The position numbers and the translations under genes are program-made. 31,338 nt of DNA from Gemmatimonadaceae bacterium (lineage in GTDB: Bacteria > Latescibacterota > UBA2968 > UBA8231): the NCBI GenBank assembly GCA_002726335.1, contig PBSR01000208.1, positions 1-31,338 of the forward strand. The letters are read 5' to 3'. Of this stretch, positions 24,650 through 31,338 are shown piece by piece (position 1 is the first letter of the stretch; the number at the start of each line of letters is the position of its first letter). The notes beneath the pieces are model-generated. The model was not told where the DNA came from. It saw only the letters and a program-made list of their open reading frames with translations, and did not search any database.

Positions 24650-26965
24650 TCAGTAGGCCACACCCACCGTGCGCAACACCCTCTCCTGCTTGGCATCGCC
24701 GTTGACGAACAGTTCCAGCAGGTACAGACCCGGAGGCGCGAGCCTGCCGTCCTGTCGTCGACCACTCCACGTATAGGAATGCTCACCGGCACTGAGCAAC
24801 CGTTCCTCTTCCCAGACGGTTCGGCCCGCCAGGTCGTGGATGCGGACGCGCACGGGTCGCGTTGCCAGTACGGTAGTCAGGTCCACCTCGATGCGGAGTT
24901 CGTCGTTGCTGAGATCGCCGTTGGGCGTAACGACGCGCGCAGACAGCACGACGTTGTCCAGGAGCTTTGTGTTCAGTGGCAGACTGACCACGTTCGTGCT
25001 GCTCACTGCCTCGTCGCTGGCGTCGCCGGCGTCGACCTGCTGGCGGATGCCGTCCCCCAGCCGACTGTCCTGCAGAAAGGCATCGAAACGTGTCGACTGA
25101 ATGAACACGGTCGACCCGAATCGAAGCTCCACGAGGTCGCCGCCGCGCAGCCGTTGCGGGAAGGTGACACGAAACCCGCTGCTGTCGGACTCGACAGCCA
25201 CGTCACTGACAACGCCGTTGACCAGGGCCAGAGAGAACCGTGGAACGGTTGATGCCTGCAGCGAGATCTGGTCGAAGCCGGCTGGGGAAGAACCCGGTCT
25301 CAGGAAATAAGAGAACTCCGTCTCCACGCCGGGTCGCACCAGCAGGGGAACCACCTCGCCAAAGGTCTCTTCAGCGATGGGATCGGTGAAGTTCACCGCC
25401 AGCCAGTCCATACGCGGGGCCACATCCGACACCTCGGTCACCAGGCGTGTGTTCAACTCGAGATATCGGCGTGGCGAGGGGGACAGGGCCCGCGCCCCGG
25501 ACTCGGGATAGATGGTGCTCCACGGACTCCAGTCACCGCCGGCAACACGCACGGTGTCGATGGGGCCGCGGAAGGATGGGATCAGGCGTTCCCACTTTCG
25601 CGGCGTCACCTCCTTGCCATTCTTGTCCCGGAAGGCGAGTTGTTCGACCACATCACTGCCGCTCCGGCTGCGGACCTCCAGTCGAGTGCCATCCGGGGTA
25701 GTCCCCGCCCACTCCACGGAATTCAGGTTCTTTGCCTCGCCGAAATCGATCAGGGGGGAGGTGAGACCCACGGCTCGCGGAAATCCCTCACCGAAGACCT
25801 GAATCTCCTGGGTGGACCCCCGGGCGAAGCAGATCCATTTCGTGTTCTGTCCGGCCGTGCCGAAAAAATCGGCACAGGCCGTGTCCCAGATCAGCCAGTT
25901 GATGCGCACAAAGCGGCCCGAGAGCGCTGGAAACACGTGATCGGCAATCCCGGTCTGCTGGTTGCGGTCGCCGGCGAGGCCGGAAAAGTGCTTGTCCCAG
26001 ATCAGCGAGCCGTCCGGCGCCAGCGAACCGTCCGAGGTCAGCAATTCGTACAGCTTGAAGTTGAAGCCTCGACCCGCCCCGATACTGCTGATGATCCGGA
26101 CGAAATCGACGAGGTAGGTGGCGCCGAGATCGAGGGTGATCTGGCTCCAGGTGGGATGCGTCTTGCGCGGTTCTGAACCGTTGCGCCAGCCATTGGGAAT
26201 GGAGCCGTCCACCATGAGCTGGCCATTTGTGAGTGACACCAGATCGCCGTCACCGGTGAAGTCGTTGACGATCTCAAGGGCCCCTCCGCGATCGAGCAGA
26301 TTCACCGCCAGATTGTCTCCCGGCGTCTCCACGATGACTTCCGTCAGCCGTGCTTCGGGCGGAAAGGACAGCACCTCGAGGCGCAGCACCTGGATGGGTG
26401 TCTCGAAGAGGATCTCGGGCTCGTAGACCAGGTGGTGGCGCTGATTCTCGCGGAACCGCTCACTCAGCCGAAAGACGAGACTGCCCTCGATGGGATTGCC
26501 GACGAGGTCGACCGCGGGCTCACCGGTGGACAGGAAGAGCTCGAACAGGTCGAAGGGTGGGCTGCCCTCGTCGAAGAGAAGTTCGATCCGGCGGGCCGAT
26601 ACCGCCCTGCCCAGGTCGATCTCGACGAACCAGTCTTCCCGGTCGGTATCTGGCTCGGGAGCCCACCCGGTGGCCGGATCACCATCGAGGATGCGTCCGG
26701 CCTGAAAGCGGTTGGAGCCGACATCGAGGATGCCGCCGCCGAATTCCGTCACATTCGCAGCGGCGTTGACGTCCTTGCGGAAGCGTACGGGCTCGACGCT
26801 GTTGCCGGCCAGACGGACGGCGCTACGGGCGTACTCCCACTGACTCCACTGGGAGGCTCGATCGAAGCGCATCTGCTCCGCCGAGGCTCCCGTGACCGGA
26901 CAGAGCAGTGCAGCGCCGATGCCGAGCAATCGGATCCAGTGCCGATGTCGATTGGATCCACCCAT
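24650..26965 (-). CDS. Large secreted protein with discoidin-like domains and C-terminal FlgD-type Ig-like domain
   Basis: A 771-residue secreted protein. A signal peptide (LLGIGAALLCPVTGASA) is followed by two regions resembling F5/8-type C (discoidin) domains: around residues 80-130 (ILDGDPATGWAP, DWFVEIDLGRAVSARRIELL) and around 255-300 (WSQITLDLGATYLVDFVRI). A beta-rich middle section follows, and the last ~100 residues match the FlgD Ig-like pattern (VVTPNGDLSNDELRIEVDL, VRIHDLAGRTVWEEE, YTWSGRRQDGRLAPPGLYLLEL). Such C-terminal domains are common on exported proteins of FCB bacteria. Probably a surface glycan-binding protein; no catalytic domain recognised. It follows the esterase gene by 50 bases. 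Confidence 0.75.
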   Translation of the reverse strand: MGGSNRHRHWIRLLGIGAALLCPVTGASAEQMRFDRASQWSQWEYARSAVRLAGNSVEPVRFRKDVNAAANVTEFGGGILDVGSNRFQAGRILDGDPATGWAPEPDTDREDWFVEIDLGRAVSARRIELLFDEGSPPFDLFELFLSTGEPAVDLVGNPIEGSLVFRLSERFRENQRHHLVYEPEILFETPIQVLRLEVLSFPPEARLTEVIVETPGDNLAVNLLDRGGALEIVNDFTGDGDLVSLTNGQLMVDGSIPNGWRNGSEPRKTHPTWSQITLDLGATYLVDFVRIISSIGAGRGFNFKLYELLTSDGSLAPDGSLIWDKHFSGLAGDRNQQTGIADHVFPALSGRFVRINWLIWDTACADFFGTAGQNTKWICFARGSTQEIQVFGEGFPRAVGLTSPLIDFGEAKNLNSVEWAGTTPDGTRLEVRSRSGSDVVEQLAFRDKNGKEVTPRKWERLIPSFRGPIDTVRVAGGDWSPWSTIYPESGARALSPSPRRYLELNTRLVTEVSDVAPRMDWLAVNFTDPIAEETFGEVVPLLVRPGVETEFSYFLRPGSSPAGFDQISLQASTVPRFSLALVNGVVSDVAVESDSSGFRVTFPQRLRGGDLVELRFGSTVFIQSTRFDAFLQDSRLGDGIRQQVDAGDASDEAVSSTNVVSLPLNTKLLDNVVLSARVVTPNGDLSNDELRIEVDLTTVLATRPVRVRIHDLAGRTVWEEERLLSAGEHSYTWSGRRQDGRLAPPGLYLLELFVNGDAKQERVLRTVGVAY

Positions 26966-26984
26966 GAGCTATGGATGATAACAT

Positions 26985-27007
26985 ATGCAACCTGCAACAG
27001 GCTGCAT
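26985..27007. other. Imperfect palindrome between esterase and discoidin-protein genes
   Basis: ATGCAACCTG and CAGGCTGCAT form a 10-base stem with one mismatch around a 3-base loop. There is no T-tract, so it is more likely an operator or mRNA-processing/stability hairpin than a terminator. It lies in the 50-base gap upstream of the discoidin-protein start. Confidence 0.35.
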
Positions 27008-27015
27008 CCCGGGAT

Positions 27016-28638
27016 TCATTCCAGGGCGTGTCTGGCGAAGAAATCGAATACCTGCGGCAGTGAGACCTCCACCACGGTTGGCCAGCTCAAACCCAGGAAA
27101 CCGCCGTGGTCGTAGCCCTCCAGCACGAGTGATTCGTGTGGTGCTCCGGCTTCGACAGCCGCCGCCATCATATTCTTCACCGTGCCGGTGGCCCAGTCGC
27201 CATCCTTTTCGCCGACCACCCAGAGAAACGGCGTGCCCTGCAACTGTTCCATGTAGGCCGGCTCGCCCCAGCCGGCAACCGGGGCCGCCGCGGCGAACAC
27301 TCCGGGATACACCATGGGCAGGCGGATGGCTCCCATGCCGCCCATCGAGTGCCCGGTGACGTAGATCCTGTCTTCATCCACCTGCCACTGCCGCCGCACC
27401 CGCTCGATGACGTCCAGCACATCCTGCCCTCCGGCGTCCTCGTAGGCCCGCTGTCCACGGCCGTAGGGAGTGGCAACGATCCAGGAGTAGCGCTCGGCCT
27501 GTTCCTCGATGGAGTAGCGCTCGAAGTAGACCGTCTCGTCCTCGGTGCTGCCGTGCAGGGCCAGCACCAGCGCTGTCGGCTCCTTTCCCTGCCACGAATG
27601 GGGCACGTATACCTCGTACGGTTGGATCGACTGATCCACGGTACTGATGTAGGTCAACTGCAGATGACCACGTCTCCGGGTCAACGGCCGCTTCCCCTGT
27701 TCGGCTTCTTCGAGGGCAGTGTCGATCTGCGTCAGCAGTTCTGCCCGCATCACGCCCGTGTCCTGGCCGTTGTCGATCTGCTCGGCCTGCAAGATCAGCG
27801 CGTCGATCGCCTGGCGGTCGTGGGCGGCGAGGCCCTGCAGTCCGGCGAGCCGCATCTTCAACGGCAACAGCGAGGGGGGCCCATTGAGATAGGCAGGAAA
27901 ATCCACCTCCGGCGGTACCGCCCCGTCTGCCAGCTGCAGCGCATCGATCCGCAGGTCGCATTCCCACACTCCCTGACGACCCTTTTCCACCGCCAGATCG
28001 AAGTTGTTGGAGCCGTTCACCTGCAGGGCGCCCCGTTCTGGCGTGCCCTGGGGCAGTCCTTCCTCGGGGTATCGCACGAAGCCGATCAACCCGCCGTTGC
28101 GGTACACGGCGACCTGCTCGCCGTCACCGACAAACCCCACATGAGTCCACTGCCAGGGCTCGATATCAACCGGCAGCTCCGCCGTCGAGAATTCCTCACC
28201 GATGCGCAGGGCCAGTGGCCAGGGGGCGGCGGGCATGACCTGCGCCCACGTCGCCGGGAAGCCGACCCGCCAGACCCATGGACGCTCTTCGTCATCCGTG
28301 ATGAAGTTGATCACGTCACCATGGCCGTGCCGTCGGGAAGCCCACTCCACCTTGACCCAGAACTGAATGGAGAACACGCCGTCCGCCACGACATCCTGGA
28401 AGCCTGTGCACTGGAGAGCATCCAGCCGCGACAATCGTACCGCCCCTCCCTCGATTCCCTGCACATGGCTCGCCTGTCGCAGCACCTCCAGTCGTGCACT
28501 GCCCATGCTGGGGGCGTACCCCCCATCCTCCAGCCGGTCCAGAGGCCAGGCATGTATTGTGCCGCTCTCCTTCGCGTACACCGGCAGCAGACCGGAGTGC
28601 AGGATCAGCAGCCCTGCCAGGATCACGATTCCGTTCAC
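27016..28638 (-). CDS. Secreted LamG-like plus alpha/beta-hydrolase (esterase) fusion
   Basis: A 540-residue secreted protein. A signal peptide (IVILAGLLILHSGLLPVYA) leads into a laminin-G/concanavalin-like domain (about 24-235; GVFSIQFWVKVEWAS, WQWTHVGFVGDGEQVAVYRNGG). A helical linker (about 265-318) follows, then a PHB-depolymerase-like esterase domain: YEVYVPHSW, VLALHGSTED, nucleophile GHSMGG (Ser431), Asp479 (EKDGDW) and His511 (GYDHGG). The triad is complete. The LamG part probably binds a glycan and the esterase removes ester groups. The GTG start at 28638 gives the signal peptide at the N-terminus with AAGGAA 8 bases upstream; an in-frame ATG at 28722 would overlap the kinase gene. 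Confidence 0.82.
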   Translation of the reverse strand: MNGIVILAGLLILHSGLLPVYAKESGTIHAWPLDRLEDGGYAPSMGSARLEVLRQASHVQGIEGGAVRLSRLDALQCTGFQDVVADGVFSIQFWVKVEWASRRHGHGDVINFITDDEERPWVWRVGFPATWAQVMPAAPWPLALRIGEEFSTAELPVDIEPWQWTHVGFVGDGEQVAVYRNGGLIGFVRYPEEGLPQGTPERGALQVNGSNNFDLAVEKGRQGVWECDLRIDALQLADGAVPPEVDFPAYLNGPPSLLPLKMRLAGLQGLAAHDRQAIDALILQAEQIDNGQDTGVMRAELLTQIDTALEEAEQGKRPLTRRRGHLQLTYISTVDQSIQPYEVYVPHSWQGKEPTALVLALHGSTEDETVYFERYSIEEQAERYSWIVATPYGRGQRAYEDAGGQDVLDVIERVRRQWQVDEDRIYVTGHSMGGMGAIRLPMVYPGVFAAAAPVAGWGEPAYMEQLQGTPFLWVVGEKDGDWATGTVKNMMAAAVEAGAPHESLVLEGYDHGGFLGLSWPTVVEVSLPQVFDFFARHALE

Positions 28639-28660
28639 GTTTCGGTTCCTTTCCTGAGGC

Positions 28661-29919
28661 TCACGCCCGGCCAGGGGCGCGATCAGACTCCGGAACAGCG
28701 CCGCCTCTGGCCCCGAGGTCAACTTCAGCGCTCAGGGGCATCGTGACACACACCGTTGTTCCGCCATTTTGGGTCACGTCGAGCTGGCCATGCAGCGTCT
28801 TGGCCAGGGATGAGACCAGGAGCACGCCGAGGGTTTCGCCCCTCTTTATGTCCACACCTTCCGGAATGCCCTGGCCATTGTCACAGACGCTGAGGCAGGC
28901 CTGGTCCCGGCCGACCTTCTTCAGTGACACGAAGACACGGCCTTCGCCATGGGGAAAGGCGTGCTTCAACGCGTTGGTCAGCAGTTCGTTGAGGACGAGC
29001 CCACAGGGCACCGCCTGGGACATGGTCAACGCCACCGGCTCAATATCCGTCGACAGTTCGACCCCGTCCCTGTGTGCCTGGGCATTGAAGATCCGGCTCG
29101 CCAGCGCCTCGAGGTAAGCGGGCACATCGATGCGGGACAGGTCGACCGCTTGATACAGCCGTTCGTGGATCTGCGCGATCGATTCGATGCGTGCCCGCCC
29201 GTCGGCGAAGGCGGCTCTTGCCTCATCATTCTCGATGTAGCCCGCCTGCAGACTGAGCATACTGGAGATCACCTGCAGGTTGTTCTTCACCCGGTGGTGG
29301 ACCTCCTTGATGAGCACCTCCTTCTCCTCTAGAGAATGCTCCAGTCGTTCCTCCGCCCGCAGTCGTTCGGCCACTTCCTCCTGCAGCTGCGCCACAGAGC
29401 GACTCAGCTCCTCGGTTCGCTCCTCGACACGATGCTCGAGCAAGTGGCGATTCTCGACCAGGCGCAGGTAGTACTGACCCACTTTGAGGACGAGAGCAAT
29501 AACGAAGATCGCGTAGAAGTAGACGTACACGTTGCGATTGAGCCACGTGAGTTCGATACGTCCGATCTGCCCGCCGTGTCTTGAGAGGGGATGGACGTGG
29601 AGCGATTCCCGGATCAGGTGAGATCGTCTCAGAATCCTCTCGATCCCACTCTCCTCGAGTTGTGGATCGAAGGCCGCGAAAACGCTCCCGTCGTTGAGGA
29701 AGAGAGCCAGACGTCCGAAGTGTCCGCTGCTGGCGATCAGCTCGAGGTCCCTCGCCGCCTCTGCCCGGTTCAGGTGCCACACCGGACCTTCCAGGAAGCG
29801 CGCATGGTGCTCGACCAGCGAGGTCACCTGTCTCTCGGTGTACTCCTCGTACCCCCAGATGAAGAGAGAGAGAGCGGCACGATGGCGGCAATCACCCAGT
29901 GATAGAAATGACGCCTCAC
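28661..29919 (-). CDS. HisKA_2 family sensor histidine kinase, frameshifted at an (AG)6 tract
   Basis: Membrane sensor kinase. The intact 388-residue part (from GTG 29827) has an extracytoplasmic sensor segment, a membrane helix (about 97-118), a coiled coil (125-170), the HisKA_2 box [11 protein letters not shown] (H177/H178), and the ATPase N-box ([12 protein letters not shown]) and G-box ([10 protein letters not shown]). Read from GTG 29919, the first residues ([18 protein letters not shown]) form a typical membrane-insertion helix, but that frame breaks at the (CT)6 run (29863-29874, minus strand). Five units would join the two parts into 418 residues. With six, the short frame ends at a TGA overlapping GTG 29827. 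It lies 15 bases after the lamin-tail gene and 22 before the esterase gene. No response regulator nearby. Confidence 0.8.
29863..29874. repeat. (AG)6 dinucleotide tract at the frame break of the kinase gene
   Basis: Six AG units on the plus strand (CT on the coding strand) within the codons of the kinase's first membrane helix. Loss of one unit restores a continuous frame. This is the kind of slippage-prone tract used in phase-variable genes, though six units is short. Confidence 0.75.
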
Positions 29920-29934
29920 GACACTAACAGAGCA

Positions 29935-30460
29935 CTAGTTCGAACTGCCAGGAGTCGGCTCGGCAAACTGCTGCCAGTCCTCGGCGCCATCGGACTCGCG
30001 GCCGAAGGACACATCCGTCGTCTGCTCGTCGAAAACGACCAGATCGATCGTGCGGTTTCCCCTGTCGTCGGTGTCATACAGCCCCACCACCTCGCCGCTC
30101 TTGCCCAGTTTGAAGCTTGTGTGAAGCGCCGTCATCAGGGTGTCTTCGTCATCGGCGTAGATCACCAAGGTAGCCACCGGCGTCGATCATCACACCCGCC
30201 GGAATCAACCACTTCGTCGGCTCGTCAGCATCGTCAGTCAGATACATGCCACCCAGGGCGACCGGTTCAGACTCGGCGTTGTAGAGTTCCACCCAGTCTG
30301 CGGCCTCACCGAAATCCGGATCCACGTTGACAGAGTCGTTGGATGCGAGCAACTCGTTGACGAACACCCGCGGCGACTCCGAAGTCGGGGACGTCGGTCC
30401 CTCACCGTCGTCCGAGCCGCAACCGATGGACACCAGACAGCATAAAACCAGCAATCTCAT
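29935..30460 (-). CDS. Lamin-tail-domain (LTD) lipoprotein, broken by a one-base frameshift
   Basis: Two frames together make one LTD (PF00932-like) lipoprotein of 174 residues. The first (from ATG 30460, ribosome binding site AGGAGG) has a lipobox VSIGC (Cys14) and RVFVNELLASN, ADWVELYNAESEPVALGGMYLTDD, TKWLIPAG, then ends early after GGYL. The second supplies VIYADDEDT, LHTSFKLGKSGE, DVSFGRESDG and the family-typical ending EPTPGSSN. The break is an extra T at 30167/30168 (minus strand CTTGGTG where CTGGTG is expected). Could be a real mutation or an assembly indel. LTD domains in bacteria occur on secreted surface proteins, often beside hydrolases. It lies between the porin and kinase genes. 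Confidence 0.7.
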
Positions 30461-30480
30461 GGTCCCTCCTTTCGCACTCA

Positions 30481-31338
30481 CTAGAAAAGCGCCTGCCATC
30501 GCATCTGTACGAAGGAAAACTCGTCATCTCCCACGAGAGAGCCAACAGGCGAGCCCCCCGTGGCGAATTCATCCGTGTTCACGTGGGAAGCATTCAGCTG
30601 CAGGCGGACATTCAGGTTGGCATAGTAGTTCAAGGCAATGGTCGTACTCCGAGCAGATCCACCGAAGACTTCGGCGTCGAAGTCGTTGAGATCGAGGAAG
30701 CTCTGCCGCAAGGCGATCTCCCATGCGGGCTTCTCCTCGGATGGCGTTGCCATGCCAAACTCGGCTTCCAGTGGCACGTATCTGTGCGTCACCCCATCCG
30801 AGAGCAGCCAGGCAGCCTGCACATAGGCACCATCCAGCACTGCCGTCTCGAAAGGGCTGCGACGCAGGACACGGGCCACGATGTATTCCGCCTGCAGACG
30901 CAGCGGCCCCCTGGCAATAGCTGTCTCCAACCCACCTGCCAGGTGGTGACGAGCGTGGGAGATCCGCCCCGTCGACAGTACCCAGGATCGTTCCACATCT
31001 GTCTCCAACTGAGTTCGGAAGCGCACCTGGTCAGCCGATCCATTGTCCGCATCGGGCGTACGCCGCGTGACTGCCAGACCGAGATGAACCAGTGTGCCCT
31101 CGCCGATCGTGGGATGGGCGACAAGCCGTCCTGTAAGCCCCACGGCCTCATCGGCGTCTTCATCTGTACTCCGAGCTTCCTGCCCGAAAACGCCGGCGGC
31201 CAGATACCAGATGCCACGATCGGCTTCCACGCCGAGACCTATGTGTCTGCCCGGGGTCAGAGCATCCGTCAGGGCACTTTCCATGAAGGTGTGGTTGGCC
31301 GAACTCGTCAGTCGGTCGAGACTGAAGGGTTCCTTGAA
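30481..31338 (-). CDS. Phosphate-selective porin O/P-like outer-membrane protein, start outside window
   Basis: The frame is open through the right edge, so only the last 285 residues are seen. Family features are FKEPFSLDRLTSSANHTFMES (just inside the edge; the QFKEPFSLE-like signature of OprP/OprO), GRHIGLGVEAD, LRLQAEYIVARVLR, WEIALRQSFLDLND, TTIALNYYANLNVRLQLNASHV and a C-terminal SFVQMRWQALF ending in Phe, as for outer-membrane barrels. It forms an anion-type porin channel; the substrate is not certain. It is first of the five-gene minus-strand series visible here, 20 bases before the lamin-tail gene. Confidence 0.85.
   Translation of the reverse strand, partial: FKEPFSLDRLTSSANHTFMESALTDALTPGRHIGLGVEADRGIWYLAAGVFGQEARSTDEDADEAVGLTGRLVAHPTIGEGTLVHLGLAVTRRTPDADNGSADQVRFRTQLETDVERSWVLSTGRISHARHHLAGGLETAIARGPLRLQAEYIVARVLRRSPFETAVLDGAYVQAAWLLSDGVTHRYVPLEAEFGMATPSEEKPAWEIALRQSFLDLNDFDAEVFGGSARSTTIALNYYANLNVRLQLNASHVNTDEFATGGSPVGSLVGDDEFSFVQMRWQALF

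Noticed and set aside
27136..28746. Long plus-strand open frame opposite the LamG-esterase gene
   Set aside because: No recognisable motif and low-complexity composition; antisense shadow of a gene with signal peptide, LamG domain and catalytic triad.
29226..29891. Separate gene in the third minus-strand frame across the start of the kinase
   Set aside because: The frame has Arg/Ser/Gly-rich shadow composition; the protein-like residues are in the two frames joined at the (AG)6 tract.

Overview
The window looks like a piece of a GC-rich, Gram-negative-type genome from an uncultured environmental bacterium. It carries outer-membrane porin-like proteins, lipoproteins with clear lipoboxes, a copper chaperone/Sco pair, a secreted protein ending in a FlgD-type Ig-like domain, and three phytanoyl-CoA dioxygenase (PhyH) paralogues in about 10 kb. 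That mix is typical of FCB-group lineages such as Latescibacterota or of Poribacteria-like genomes. The assignment is inference from gene content only; no rRNA or tRNA gene is present to test it. Coding density is very high: no gap exceeds about 190 bases, GTG and TTG starts are common, and many neighbours overlap by 4 bases (GTGA/ATGA).

Left part (1-9963): the 3' part of tex, then a MATE-like exporter, a PPC/DUF296 protein, a phosphatidylserine decarboxylase coupled to an HpcH/HpaI aldolase, PhyH paralogue 1, an acetamidase/formamidase, a small barrel-like secreted protein, an ASCH-domain protein, PhyH paralogue 2 with a 97-residue partner, and a P-loop kinase. Middle part (9944-17039): a kynurenine-formamidase-like cyclase faces a ChbG-like deacetylase/tartronate-semialdehyde-reductase pair across a region dense in potential stem-loops. 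An amidohydrolase/RidA-like pair follows, divergent from PhyH paralogue 3, and then a PCu(A)C-Sco-CBM9 run. These are mostly small-molecule and sugar-acid catabolism genes plus copper delivery.

Glycan part (17065-24640): a minus-strand run of SGNH esterase, DUF4097-like lipoprotein, GH38 alpha-mannosidase and enolase-superfamily enzyme, with a divergent GH32-like protein. Together they could de-esterify and trim a mannose-containing glycan and process a derived sugar acid. Surface/sensing part (24650-31338, all minus strand, short gaps): a porin O/P-like protein (cut by the window edge), a lamin-tail lipoprotein, a HisKA_2 sensor kinase, a LamG-esterase fusion and a large discoidin/FlgD-like secreted protein.

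The most interesting signals are three. The sensor kinase gene is out of frame exactly at an (AG)6 dinucleotide tract, and five units would restore a full two-membrane-segment receptor (possible phase variation, or an indel error). Several enzymes lack signature catalytic residues: two of the three PhyH proteins, the GH32-like protein, the phosphatidylserine decarboxylase and the enolase-family protein. The cyclase lacks a canonical start and sits behind a multi-hairpin leader with mutually exclusive pairings. Two frame breaks and one start anomaly in a single window also raise the possibility of sequencing indels, so those claims need read-level checks.
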